The notes beneath the pieces are model-generated. The model saw only the letters and a list, made by a program, of their open reading frames with translations, was not told where the DNA came from and ran no database searches. A program made the translations under genes and the position numbers. From contig OY978530.1 of the NCBI GenBank assembly GCA_963854835.1, positions 24,213,937 through 24,277,936 of the forward strand: DNA of 64,000 nt, given 5' to 3'. Source of the DNA: Megamerina dolium (Eukaryota; Arthropoda; Insecta; Diptera; Megamerinidae). Each line of letters starts with the position of its first letter. The first letter of the stretch is position 1. This document shows, piece after piece, positions 1-9,894 of the stretch.

Positions 1-600
1 GATAACGAATCACCTTGTCTGAAACCCCGTTCGGTATTAAACGGTGCGGAGAGGTCCTTCCCAATTTTCACTGCACAACGGGAGTTATGCAGTGTCATTC
101 TACTAAGTCGAATGAGCTTTGCAGGAATACCGAACTCAGACATTGTTGCGTAGAGGTAATCCCTTACCGGACTGTCGAAAGCGGCTTTATAATCAACAAA
201 TAGGTGGTGTGTGTCGATCTGTTTTTCTTGGGTCTTCTCCAGGATTTGGCGCAGTGTGAAAATCTGGTCGATGATGGATTTACCAGGTCTGAAGCCACAC
301 TGATAAGGTCCAATCAGGTTGCTGAGCATAGGCTTCAACCTTTCACACAGTACGCTCGATAGAACCTTGTATGCGATGCTCAGGAGACTTATTCCACGGT
401 AGTTGGCGCAAATTATGGGGTCTCCTTTTTTATGTACAGGACAGAGAACACTGAGCCTCCAATCATCAGGCATGCTTTCATCCGACCATATTCTTCTTAT
501 AAGCTGGTGCATGCGGGTGAGCAGCTCATCGCCTCCGGTCTTAAACAACTCGGCAGGCAGGCCATCAGCACCTGCAGCTTTGTTGTTCTTCAGCCTTAAA
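1..600 (-). pseudogene. RTE reverse transcriptase domain, partial
   Basis: Reading minus from about 600 to 1 gives consecutive RT signatures: NKAAGADGLPAELF, CPVHKKGD, NYRGISLLSIAYK, GFRPGKSTIDQIF, HHLFVDYKAAFDS and FRQGDS. The catalytic YADD box lies beyond position 1; it is seen in the related copy near 18365-18390. The frame is open over this stretch but disconnected from the endonuclease by the frameshift near 598. The domain would copy element RNA at the nicked target. It is incomplete because the window begins inside it. Confidence 0.85.
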
Positions 601-1990
601 ATGCCGTTTCAACCTCGTCATAGTCGGGTGGTGGAACATCAACACCATCATCTGTAATTGGGGTTATCGGGCAATCTCCTCCACTGGCGGAATTGTTCGT
701 AGCATCGCCATTCAGTAACGTGGAGAAGTGTTCCCTCCATAGGCTCAGTACACTCTGGACATCCGTAACCAGATTCCCATTTCCATCACGACAAGAAGAG
801 GCTCCGGGATTTAAACCTCCACTTAGGCGCTTGATCTTTTCGAAGAATTTTCGAGTCTCATTCTTGTCGGTACACATCTCTATCTCCTCACACTCACGTC
901 TTTCCAACTCCCTCTTCTTGCGCCTGAAAAGACGTCTCTCTGCACTCCTTTTCTCTCTGTACCGCTCCTTAACAGCTCGCGTTGCACCTGCACGCAGGGT
1001 TCTTCTGTAGGCGGCGTCTTTCTCTGCGGTAGCGTCGCGACACTCCTGATCATACCACTCATTCCTCAGAGGCCGGTAGTAACCGATTACCTCCTTGGCA
1101 GCAGTAGTCATGGAGTGGGATATATGTGTCCACCGTGCGCATATATCATCAAGTGGGGGAGTGTTCTGTATAAGCAGATCCGATAGTCGAGTGGAAAATG
1201 CATCTGCTGTCTCTGGTGATCGCAGCTTACTGACGTCGAGCTTTCTCTGTATGTGACTTCTCTTGTTATTTGCGACACATAGGCGTGTGCGCACCTTAGC
1301 TGCAACAAGGTAGTGATCCGAGTCGATGTTGGCACCACGGATCGATTTCACGTCCATCACACTGGAAGCATGCCTTCCGTCAATCACCACATGATAAATT
1401 TGGTTTGTTGTACGTTGATCTGGAGACAGCCATGTCGCTTTGTGGATGTCGAGATGCTGGAATCTGGTACCACCAATTACCATATTTCGTGCTGCGGCGA
1501 AGTCGATCAGCCTCATTCCATTATCGGAGGTGTTCTGGTGGAGGCTGAATTTTCCGACAGTTGGACCAAAGGTACCTTCCTTGCCCACCCTGGCATTAAA
1601 GTCGCCAAGCACGATTTTGATATCGTGGCGGGGGCAGCGGTCATAAGCTTCTTCGAGGCGCTGAAAGAAGCTCTCCTTGGTCACATTGTCCTTCTCATCC
1701 GTCGGAGCGTGGGCACATATAAGGCTGATGTTGAAAAATTTTGCCTTGATGCGGATTGTGGCCAGCCGTTCGTTCACAGGCGTGAACTGTGAGACAAGAT
1801 GTCGTAGTCTCTTGCTGACCAAAAATCCACATCCTAATTCGTGCCTTTCAGCATGGCAACTGTAGTAGATGTCACAGGACGCTCTTTTGGGGCAGCTCTG
1901 TCCCGTCCATCGCATTTCCTGGAGAGCGGTGATGTCAGCTCTGTATTTTTCGAGGACACCAACCAGCTAGATAGAAGCACCCTCCCTATA
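596..1990 (-). pseudogene. RTE endonuclease domain and linker (open for 439 aa)
   Basis: The longest open part (596-1915) reads as an AP-endonuclease-like domain: MRWTGQ near the start, then LICAHAPTDEKD, LGDFNARVG (catalytic Asp/Asn region) and DSDHYLV (the Ser-Asp-His triad region). It runs into an Arg/Lys/Glu-rich helical linker and the start of the RT (PPPDYDEVETA). In the family this enzyme nicks target DNA to prime reverse transcription. A TAG stop around 1970 separates it from the upstream leader (WNVRSLYREGAS is readable there), and one base is missing near 598 compared with the 17590-19290 copy, throwing the RT out of frame. It is therefore a decayed copy despite the long frame. Confidence 0.85.
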
Positions 1991-2554
1991 AAGGGATCGG
2001 ACATTCCAGGTGCATATCCGTAAATCGTGGTCCTTTTTTCGTTTGCGGGGGTCATCAACAAAAGCGGTAGTCCTTATCCGAGGCATATTTGTTTTTTTCA
2101 TTGGGGGGGTTTTTTATGTGGCGGGTCCCAAACCCAACGCACAACCTCTAACCGAGGAGATTTTCGCCACTCACTTCAGCCGCCTCCCAGCGGGTGCCAG
2201 GAAGACGTTGCCCGGTGGTCGCCACATGGAGGGCCCCCATTAATAATAATGAAAGCGCCATCACAGAGTAAGCAGAGCAAGCTATATGACTACCCCTCAT
2301 TGACAAATAAAGGTATCATCACATAGCGCTCAGATCAAACTACATGACAGCCAGTGAGTTGACTTGCGATGAGTTCAACAAGGATTGCGCTAGCCCCACC
2401 TGGTTGAGGCAGTTAGACACGTTACCTTGCGAAAACACCACCAGACCACCATTGGTACGCATCTCCGCTTGCGTATTTGTTGGTGCTTTTGACATATTCT
2501 AGAAAACCTATTAATACCGCCAATATCGCCTATATCGCCTATATATAATTTGAA

Positions 2555-2935
2555 TGATTCTACATTGAATCGTCATTATGAAATTAAAGATGTGGGTGTA
2601 ATTATTGACTCAAAACTTTCATTTTCAAAACATATTGATTTCATTCTTTCGAAATCATTCGCTATGATTGGGTTTATTAGAAGAAATACTGAGGATTTCA
2701 AAGGCCCTACATCTTTGAAATCGCTTTAACTTTCATTGGTCAAAAGTCGTTTGGATTATTGTTTCTTAATTTGGAATCCATATTACGACACTCACTTAAT
2801 GAGAATTGATAGGGTTCGAAGATTCTTTTCAAAATTGGCCTTATACAAGATGCGTTGGAAGGATAGTGTTTCATCTTACATTAGAAGAAGGAAATTTCTT
2901 GATCTACAATGTTACGTCTAGCGATGCAAACACAA
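2555..2935 (+). pseudogene. Jockey-group LINE RT C-terminal fragment
   Basis: Plus-strand translation gives DLGVIIDSKLSF-type sequence (here KDVGVIIDSKLSFSKHIDF), then a stop, then LVKSRLDYCFLIWNPYYDTH and RIDRVRRFF. This is the thumb and connection region after the RT active site of Jockey/CR1-type LINEs. The open remnant is 2736-2921. Endonuclease, RT core and 3' tail are absent, so it is a short dead fragment between the RTE leader and AT-rich DNA. Assignment below superclade level is uncertain. Confidence 0.7.
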
Positions 2936-2944
2936 GCGATTCGC

Positions 2945-3062
2945 CTGAAATGCTCTAGACTTCGTAACTATACCAAAAAGGTAAACACAGGCACTTGAAC
3001 CTGGTTTACTTATGGTAAAAAAAGGGAATGCAAACACAGGCACTTGAACCTGGATTGCGTGT
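2945..3062 (+). repeat. Short direct repeat (about 25 bp, two copies plus a partial)
   Basis: The unit containing AAACACAGGCACTTGAACCT occurs near 2982-3003 and again near 3031-3052, with a weaker version starting near 2936. The phrase resembles a tRNA T-arm read loosely, but no cloverleaf surrounds it. No coding content is seen. Confidence 0.5.
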
Positions 3063-3139
3063 GTGATTAAAAACAACTAGACAAACTAATTATTCGTGAT
3101 CAATTGAATATCGAGCTGTAGTCCATTTCTCTATCTATT

Positions 3140-3390
3140 ACAAAAATATTGCCTATACATATATTGATTTAAAATGTAAAAATTACAATTAATGCAATTA
3201 TGTGAATAGGAATTTTACATGATTTGCCAAAAATATTGCATATACATATAATTGATTTAAAATATAAAAAATTACAATTAATGCAAATATGTGTTAATAG
3301 GCATTTTACATAATTTTCCTTGAATACTGCATATACATATGTATAATTGATTTAAAATATAAATATTTAAAATAAATTACAATTAATGCC
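3140..3390. repeat. AT-rich tandem repeat, about 85-bp unit, three copies
   Basis: Three successive units start near 3140, 3226 and 3312. Each contains a segment like ATATACATATAATTGATTTAAAATAT followed by a run of AATTACAATTAATGC type. Copies differ by small indels. The stretch 3391-3743 that follows is AT-rich DNA in which no gene or further repeat is recognised. Confidence 0.75.
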
Positions 3391-3743
3391 TTGACAGAAG
3401 ATTTAGGCAAAGCATATTGACCATTATACGTAACAACAGCAAACGCTGTTGTTTTTTAGTTTATTAGCGGTCATATAATAATGACGCTGCATTTATGATT
3501 TTATAAACTGTATATGTACGCAATACAATATAATGATTATGCAATACGATGCAGAACTTTATAGATACACATATATTTCATAATTCCTTACAGACTAGAT
3601 ACATACTACATATATATGTTTAAGCATTAAACACATTGTATGATAGAAAAATTTACTTTTCTTTATTATTTGTCTTTAATGTGGTTAAAGGCAGCATAAT
3701 TGTTCGCTATATTTGTTTGTAGGGTGTATAATTTGCAAACTAA

Positions 3744-3759
3744 ATATATACATATATAC

Positions 3760-3838
<79 letters not shown>

Positions 3839-3844
3839 TATATA
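3744..3844. repeat. (TA)n tract bordering the Tc1 element
   Basis: Nearly pure TA dinucleotide repeat interrupted by occasional C or G (TACATA, TATGTA). It abuts the left end of the Tc1 element at 3845. Open frames of alternating Tyr/Ile through it are artefacts of the repeat. Confidence 0.95.
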
Positions 3845-3873
3845 CAGTGGCTCCCAGCTTATTTCGTACAGTG
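3845..3873 (+). repeat. Left outer terminal inverted repeat of the Tc1 element
   Basis: CAGTGGCTCCCAGCTTATTT continues through TCGTACAG. It is mirrored at 5838-5866 with one mismatch (CCC against CAC). A direct copy of the CAGCTTATTTCGTACAGT core lies at about 4421-4438, the presumed inner transposase-binding repeat. Confidence 0.9.
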
Positions 3874-3878
3874 ACAGT

Positions 3879-4242
3879 GGGTGCCGTAGCTCAGTGGTTA
3901 GTGTGTTCGCCTTCTGATCTGTAGGTCGTGGGTTCAATCCCCGGCTGATGCATAACAAATTTAATATCGAAAAGATTTTTCTTTCGAATGGTACCCACCT
4001 GTCGGCAAGCAATTGGCAATTCTTCCGACAGTAACAACTTGCCATGAAAAAGCTTCTTAAAGAACTCTGTGACAAAGCTCAGAAAAAGTGATGTCACAAG
4101 TGTTCTGCCGTTCGGAACCGGCTAAAATAAGTAGGTCCCTTCTAATACTGTCCAAATTTAAGACGCACAACAGTAATGGAAGAGAAGCTCGGCCAATGAG
4201 TCCTTTGGGGCTTTAAGTGCCACATATTTATTTTTTTATTTT
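3879..4242 (+). mobile_element. tRNA-derived SINE inserted in the Tc1 left arm
   Basis: The head carries an RNA polymerase III A box (TAGCTCAGTGG, 3887-3897) and B box (GGTTCAATCC, about 3933-3942) spaced as in a tRNA. The acceptor stem does not pair, so it is not a functional tRNA. The body runs to a TTTATTTTTTTATTT tail. A 7-bp target-site duplication, TGACAGT, sits at 3872-3878 and 4243-4249. Parts of the same body occur at 19809-19866 (plus) and 26905-27067 (minus), showing an interspersed family. SINEs are mobilised by a partner LINE; which one is not visible here. Confidence 0.88.
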
Positions 4243-4487
4243 TGACAGTTTAAAAATTGCTGCAGTCGTAATTCCTAATATAGCAAAAATTTGAACAAAA
4301 TATAAATGCCATTTTTGAAAGGAAGGTTTGTTTTTTATTTTCCAAAATTTACTTTTTCAAAATTTTAGTGTTTGACACTATAAAAAAATAAAATAAGAAA
4401 AAAATAGGAAAATTCATGTCACAGCTTATTTCGTACAGTCTCTTTAAGTTCAAACTAAAAACAAAGTAAGTTGATTTTAATATTTAG

Positions 4488-5495
4488 TATGACATCCCTT
4501 AGCGTTAATGACAGCCTGGAGTCTACTTGGCATTGAATCCACCAATTTTTGAGTGATGTCTGGTGTGATTTTTTTCCATTCCTCCATCAGTACCTTATTT
4601 AGGTCTTGCTTATTAGAAATCTTGTGTGTTCTTATTTTATTGTCCAAAATAGACTAAAGATTTTCAATCACATTCATGTCAGGTGACTGTGGTGGTGGAG
4701 ACATCAAGTGTGAGCAGTTCAAATAAGCCAAGATTGCACAATCCCAGATTTATGTTTTGGGTCATTATCTTGGTAATACCGAAATTCTTCCCGCAAACCC
4801 AGTTTGTCTGCACTTTGAAGTAAATTGTTTTTCAGAATCTCGAGGTACTTCATTTTGTCCATTGTTCCCTCAATAAAAACCAATTCACCTACTCCGGCTG
4901 CTGACATACAGGCCCAAACCATCACGCTACCGCCACCATGCTTCACTGTGGGCTTAAGGTTCTCCTTGTTTAGCTCGGTATTAGCTTTACGCCAAACATA
5001 TGACATTCCGTCCGAGCCAAAAATATTAAACTTAGACTCATCCGCGAAAATAACGGTATTCCAGAACGCAGGAGTATTAATAATATGCTCTTTGGCGAAG
5101 TCAAGTCGGCGTTGTATATTCATTTTCGAAATGAATGGTTTCTTTCGGGCTACTCGACCGTTCAAGTCATGATTGCGCAGCACACGTCGGACAGTTTCAG
5201 CACTGGATGATTTTCCTATTTCACGCTGAACCTCTGCAGCCAACTTCGGAGCGGATAACTGTGGATTTTTCTTAATTTTTCGTACAATATAACGCTCGTC
5301 TGAAGCGTTGAAAATCTTATTAGGTGCTTCTCTGCCCTTGTTCTCCAACCGATTTTCGCGAATGAAGCGTTGAATGATGTATTGGACAGTTGAGGCACTT
5401 AAATTTGTCATTTCAGCAATTTTTTGCACACTCTGACCTTTCCTAAAATGGTTAATTACCAGTTTACGCTGTTCCATCGTTGTACGATGACCCAT
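4488..5495 (-). pseudogene. Tc1 transposase (DD34E), frameshifted with a stop
   Basis: Residues 1-258 are open (5495-4719): paired helix-turn-helix N-terminus (EQRKLVINHFRKGQSVQKIA, then SASTVQYII), a second HTH around 60-110, IFADESKF with the first catalytic Asp near residue 151, VMVWACMSA, and YYQDNDPKHKS with the second Asp near 243. The frame then shifts by one base near 4725. The continuing frame reads SPDMNVIENL with the catalytic Glu, but the expected Trp codon after it is a TAG stop. The C-terminal tail PSRLQAVINAKG ends near 4488. The family cuts and pastes at TA sites; this copy should be non-autonomous. Confidence 0.92.
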
Positions 5496-5643
5496 AAAGC
5501 TAAATGTTTAATTTACAGCACTTTAACTATTTAAAATAATAATAATAAAAATTGTTATAATAGTTAAAAAGGTCCAAAAACTCATACAATTCAAAAAAAC
5601 TTTGTAACTGCGCGGCAGAATGAAACTTACCTACATTGAAGTT

Positions 5644-5866
5644 TGTGTACGAAATAAGATGTGAGCTGAAAATCAGCTGATCAATAGTTTTTCTCTCTTG
5701 CATAACAAAATGAAAAATTTTTGGGGTTCCCCGTTTTCTTATTAGGTTTACTAAACACATACACAGACATCTACATTCAAAACTTATCGATAAGTTTTTT
5801 AGTTTCGATGTTACAGCCATGTACATAAAAATATATACACTGTACGAAATAAGCTGTGAGCCACTG
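5644..5866 (-). repeat. Right IR/DR arm of the Tc1 element
   Basis: The inner motif TGTACGAAATAAGATGTGAG lies at about 5646-5665 and the outer motif TGTACGAAATAAGCTGTGAG at about 5841-5860, roughly 195 bp apart. On the left side the same pair is further apart because the SINE has been inserted between them. Confidence 0.85.
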
Positions 5867-5876
5867 TATATATATA

Positions 5877-8422
5877 CACCCAACTCTTTTTTTACACGGT
5901 AGATACGTTCCTCAGAAATCCGTGTAAAAAAACCGTGTAAAAAAAAGGCGTTTTCTATAGTAAAATGGGGGATACGTTCCATGTCATCTGAAAACCATGT
6001 AAGTTGAAATAAAAAACTATATTTACTTCGAAAAACCGTGTAAAAAAAATTGTATGCGCATGTGGCATTTTATTGTACATACATTAAAACTTAAAATATA
6101 TAATTCATACAGATGAAAAATTGGTAAAGCAAGCAAAAAAAACAAAAGAAATATGTTAATCCAGAATTAAGAACAAAAAAATTAGAATAGAAATAAAGAA
6201 AAAATATTTACATAGCTACATAATTATTCGTCGCTACTTTATAACAAGCGCAATTGTTTGCGACGAACTGGACTAAAATCGGTATCATCACTGGAGATTT
6301 CCATCAAATTATCCAATGGTGACTTTCGTCCGGTAATAGAGTTTTGAACTGTCGGACTACTTTCCGAAAGGTCTTGCGCCGTCGATTTTTTTATTAAAAA
6401 ATCTTTTATAGAAAGTTGAACTTTTGGTTTTTTAAATTCTTTATACAACTCTTTATACCCAGCAATACAATTATTAATATCTCGTTCGAATTTCAGGGCA
6501 CGTTCCATATTAGAATCATTTTTTAAGAAATGATTCACCATACTTTTACCAAATGATAGACCGTCATCTATTAAACTAGCAGTTAGTTGGCATATTTCGG
6601 TCTCTTCGTCGTTATCGCTAACATGGTTCTCAGTTTTTCCGTCATCTGTTATTAATTGAATCAGACAATCATCATCTAGAGGTTTATCTATCATTAATTC
6701 GTCGACATCTTCAATTTGTAGGTCCTCAAATCCTTCTCCTCCGATTTCGTGTGCCAAGGCTATAATTTCAGAAGTCTCCATCGATGCTTGCGGCACTGAG
6801 GTACCACTCTTGACGCATTCTGGCCAAAGTGCTTTCCAGCAGGAATTTAATGTTGATACCCTTAATTTTTCTTTGGCCATTGAAGCATATGTAATGCAAT
6901 CCAAAATAGAATATTTTTTCCATGCATCAACGATCGTAAGGTTGTCCTGCTCTACTGCATCTAAAATATGTTGGAATGCTCGTTGAATATAATAAAGCTT
7001 AAATGTAGCAATTATACCCTGATCTAATGGTTGAATCAAGGAAGTAGTATTAGGTGGCAAAAATATTACTTGAACATTTGGATGCTCTAAAACGGGATGA
7101 CTTGGCGCATTATCTATGAGCAAAAGCACTTTAAAATCAAGACATTTCTGTTCCATATATATTTTAACTTCAGGAACAAAGCATTCTTCAAACCATTCCG
7201 TGAATATACCTGCTGTCATCCAGGCCTTTTTATTCGCCCTCCAATGAACCGGCAACTCTTTAATGTTTTTTCCTCTCAATGCACGTGGCCTTAATGATCG
7301 GTTAATTAAAAGAGGCTTTAAAATTTTGTTACCAGAAGCGTTGCTACACAATAAAAATGTTACCCGATCTTTAGCAACTTTAAAACCACTAGCAGTCTTT
7401 TCGGATTTTGCTATAAAAGTTCTGGAAGGCATTTTTTTCCAGAACAAACCCGTTTCATCGGCATTGAAAATTTGGTCGGGGACATAGCCCCCATCTTCAA
7501 TTACTTTGGCTAGTTCTGCTGGAAAGATTTTAGCTGATGCGATTTCTCCTTTAATTTTTAAATTATGAAATGCGTTTCTTTTAAGAAATCCTGTTAGCCA
7601 TCCATCACTAGCAGTAAACTCCTTTCTCCTACCTTGACGACTTGTTGATGGCTCCGATATCTGCAGTTGCTTAGAAAATCGCAGTGACTTCTGCTTTATA
7701 ATATTTCCATCTACAGGTATTCTCTTTTGCAATAAATCCTCAATCCAAAACACTACACATTTTTCCATTTTTACTAACACTTCATCTCTAATGTATGACG
7801 ATGTTTTGGAACTATGTTTTGATGAACTGATGACAGATTTTCGTATTTCATTCTCATTTTTCTTAATGGTCCTGATAGTAGCTTCGTTTAAGTCAAATTT
7901 CTTGCCCACAGATGTTGAACCTTCACCTTTTGCCAGACAGTCCAAGATTTTTAATTTTACTTCCAAAGAAATGGCTTGCCTTTTACGAATCTTTGAAATT
8001 TTGGACATTTTGTTAACTGTAGTAAGGGCAAAAATTATATTTTTAAAGCTTAACTAAAAATTTATATAGAATACCTTTTTTCACTTATTAAGGTCAAAAA
8101 TGTTCAAATCACGAACAATTGATAAAAAATTGCGAGCAATAAACTTTAAACACTTTAATTAAGCAATATTTTATTTAAATATTATGCGAACAAAATGCGA
8201 AGGAAGAGTTATTGAATAAGGGGATTTCCCTGTTACTACTATGTATTGTAACGAAATCAGCAATGGTGCCAAGTTGTTCATTTCAGCAATGGTGCCAAAC
8301 AAGACAAGACAGTGATTTTCAAACCGTAATAGATTAAAAATATTTACAAAAAAATTATTTTTTTTCAACCGTGTAAATTCAAATCCGTGTAAAAAGAAAC
8401 CGTGTAAAAAAAGAGTTGGGTG
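5877..8422 (-). mobile_element. Tigger/pogo-type DNA transposon, complete
   Basis: The terminal inverted repeat CACCCAACTCTTTTTTTACA starts at 5877 and its complement ends at 8422, with TA at both outer borders, as expected for pogo-superfamily insertion. Subterminal copies of a CCGTGTAAAAA motif recur on both sides (about 5925-5945, 6033-6045, 8370-8410) and may be transposase-binding sites. Length is 2546 bp. It carries one uninterrupted transposase, so this is the best-preserved DNA transposon in the window. Confidence 0.93.
6239..8008 (-). CDS. Tigger-like transposase, 589 aa, apparently intact
   Basis: N-terminal HTH of CENP-B/pogo type (SLEVKLKILDCLAKGEGSTS, about residues 14-33, followed by ATIRTIKKNE), then a second CENP-B-like DNA-binding region (GWLTGFLKRNAFHN, about 137-150). 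The catalytic core shows IFNADETG (Asp near 182), VLLLIDNAPSH (Asp near 298) and LIQPLDQGI (Asp near 328), with 29 residues between the last two Asp, a DDD triad typical of Tigger. The tail is acidic and less conserved. The ATG at 8008 is chosen because the HTH starts directly after it. No stop or frameshift is seen, so it may be functional. The protein would act in the nucleus on the element's own ends. Confidence 0.92.
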   Translation of the reverse strand: MSKISKIRKRQAISLEVKLKILDCLAKGEGSTSVGKKFDLNEATIRTIKKNENEIRKSVISSSKHSSKTSSYIRDEVLVKMEKCVVFWIEDLLQKRIPVDGNIIKQKSLRFSKQLQISEPSTSRQGRRKEFTASDGWLTGFLKRNAFHNLKIKGEIASAKIFPAELAKVIEDGGYVPDQIFNADETGLFWKKMPSRTFIAKSEKTASGFKVAKDRVTFLLCSNASGNKILKPLLINRSLRPRALRGKNIKELPVHWRANKKAWMTAGIFTEWFEECFVPEVKIYMEQKCLDFKVLLLIDNAPSHPVLEHPNVQVIFLPPNTTSLIQPLDQGIIATFKLYYIQRAFQHILDAVEQDNLTIVDAWKKYSILDCITYASMAKEKLRVSTLNSCWKALWPECVKSGTSVPQASMETSEIIALAHEIGGEGFEDLQIEDVDELMIDKPLDDDCLIQLITDDGKTENHVSDNDEETEICQLTASLIDDGLSFGKSMVNHFLKNDSNMERALKFERDINNCIAGYKELYKEFKKPKVQLSIKDFLIKKSTAQDLSESSPTVQNSITGRKSPLDNLMEISSDDTDFSPVRRKQLRLL

Positions 8423-8423
<1 letters not shown>

Positions 8424-8494
<71 letters not shown>
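8424..8494. repeat. (TA)n tract between Tigger and mariner
   Basis: About 70 bp of TA repeat with rare substitutions. It starts directly at the outer TA of Tigger and ends at the outer TA of the mariner, leaving no other sequence between them. Confidence 0.95.
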
Positions 8495-9821
8495 CGAGAC
8501 GGATTGATAATGAAGCTACCTAAGTAGGAAAAAAACATTTTGTTTTTTCAAAAACCATTTATTTCTCAACATAGTCTCCTTTTACTTCTACACACTTAGT
8601 AAGACGATATTCCAACTTTTTTATACCATCTGAATAATACGATTTCGGGAACCCCTCAAAATACGAGTTAGTTTCGGTAATCACTTCTTCGTTTGAGCTG
8701 AATCTTTTTCCTGCGAGCCATTTTTTCAAGTTTGGAAACAGAAAAAAGTAACTACGAGCTAAATCTGGACTATAATGTAGATGATCAACCAATTTGAAGT
8801 GTATTTCACGTAATTTTAGCATCGTATCTAATGCTGTGTGAACCGGTGCGTTGTCTTGAAGAAAGAACACTTTTTTTCTTCTTTAAATGTGGTCGTTTTT
8901 TCTTGATTGCATCATTCAATTGATCCAATAATCCACGATAATACTTTTCTGTGATTGTAGATCCTTTTTCAAGATAATCGATAAGCAATATTCTGAGTGC
9001 ATCCCAAAATACAGTGGCCATAACCTTGCCAGCCGATTTCACTGCCTTCGCCTTCTTCGGAGCACTTCCACCAGTTTCCACCCATTGTTTCGATTGATTT
9101 TTGGTTTCAGGTGTGTAGTGGTGGACCCACGTTTCATCAACAGTTATTAAACTATGCCAAAAATCAACAGGATTACGCTTTATCATGTCCAAACACCGCT
9201 GTGAAGTGGTCTCTCGAACTCGTTTTTGTTCGACACTGAGCAAACGCGGCACCCATCTTGCCGATAGCTTTTTCATATGCAAATGTTCATGCAAAATGTT
9301 GAACACACGTTCATATGAGATGTTTACCATTTCAACAATCCCATGCAACTTGACTCGACGATCATTCATAACGATATCGAGGATTTTCTTGATATTTTCT
9401 TCAGTAACCACCTCTTTTGGCCTTCCTGTTGATGGCATTGTATGGTATTTCTGTTGATGGTATTGTATGGCATTGTTGCAGTGCTTGTTCGGCCGCGTTT
9501 AAATTCAGCAATCCAATATTTTACCATGTAATCTGACGGAGACGACTCCCCGTAATGTCCATCGAGCTTTTCTTTTGTCTCTTTTGCCATTTTATCTTTC
9601 AAATACTAGTGTTTAATCACTGCACGAAATTCGCTTTTTTCCATTTTTCAAGAAACACAAAAGTTGGTTACTTCAAAGGACTACAACAAATAAACTAATC
9701 GATGAATTTGGGTGAAATTTTAACAGCTGACGTTTGACAGATCGCAATTTAAAAAGAAAAAGTTTTTGTGTTTGTGCTGCCTTTTTCGTACTAAGGTAGC
9801 TTCTTTATCAATCCGCCCTCG
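8495..9821 (-). mobile_element. irritans-type mariner element, full length
   Basis: The left end CGAGACGGATTGATAATGAA at 8495 and the right end (complement CGAGGGCGGATTGATAAAGA) at 9821 form inverted repeats of about 40 bp with several mismatches. TA flanks both ends. The length of 1327 bp is typical of mariner. The internal transposase is damaged. Confidence 0.92.
8559..9602 (-). pseudogene. mariner transposase (irritans-like), broken; third Asp replaced
   Basis: Three overlapping frames cover the protein. The N-terminal HTH region is at 9602-9366 and contains a small tandem duplication near 9430-9470. The middle (9438-8806) has GRPKEVVTEENIKKI, WVPRLL, VDETWVHHYTPE (first Asp) and AGKVMATVFWD. 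The C-terminal part (8870-8559) has FLQDNAPVHTA (second Asp). A homopolymer frameshift near 8875 separates the last two. Where mariners have a third catalytic Asp (PSD followed by aromatics), this copy reads RSYFF, so the residue appears changed to Tyr. The combination makes activity very unlikely. Confidence 0.9.
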
Positions 9822-9843
9822 TATATATATATATATACGAAGG

Positions 9844-9892
<49 letters not shown>
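9822..9892. repeat. (TA)n tract with an orphan mariner terminus
   Basis: TA repeat between the mariner right end and the piggyBac left end. At about 9838-9847 it contains CGAAGGCGGAT, nearly identical to the outermost bases of the mariner TIR and directly followed by TA repeat. This looks like a residual end of a second mariner, otherwise lost. Confidence 0.85.

Positions 9893-9894
<2 letters not shown>

Larger units (their letters stand above)
1..2470 (-). mobile_element. RTE-clade non-LTR retrotransposon, copy 1 (3' end outside window)
   Basis: Minus-strand LINE whose 5' leader lies near 2000-2470, followed by an apurinic-type endonuclease (about 1990-1200), a linker and a reverse transcriptase (about 600-1) cut by the window edge. 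The same family recurs at 17590-19290, 19870-20660, 40500-40890, 48155-49100, 49240-50477 and 53806-55110, which helps set the limits. The upper boundary is judged from leader sequence near 2440-2460 that is also shared with 50405-50440. The RTE assignment rests on the endonuclease/RT layout without an obvious ORF1 and is an inference. The copy is not intact, with a stop upstream of the endonuclease frame and a frameshift near 598. Confidence 0.85.
3845..5866 (-). mobile_element. Tc1-family DNA transposon with IR/DR ends and a nested SINE
   Basis: The element begins CAGTGGCTCCCAGCTTATTT at 3845 and ends with the complement (…AAGCTGTGAGCCACTG) at 5866, with TA on both sides. Inner copies of the terminal motif lie near 4419-4441 and 5644-5666, the inverted-repeat/direct-repeat arrangement known from some Tc1 elements. 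Total length is 2022 bp. Removing the 364-bp SINE at 3879-4242 leaves about 1.66 kb, a normal Tc1 length. The transposase inside is broken. Confidence 0.92.

Noticed and set aside
1313..1792. Plus-strand frame of 159 aa
   Set aside because: It is antisense to the RTE endonuclease, whose motifs are unmistakable on the minus strand; the plus frame has no recognisable domain.
2945..3062. tRNA-like T-arm phrase
   Set aside because: GGCACTTGAACCT resembles the end of a tRNA on one strand, but no A box or cloverleaf lies at the right distance; it is treated as a short direct repeat.
3881..3953. Functional tRNA gene
   Set aside because: A and B boxes are present, but the 5' and 3' acceptor strands do not pair and the sequence continues into a SINE body with target duplications.
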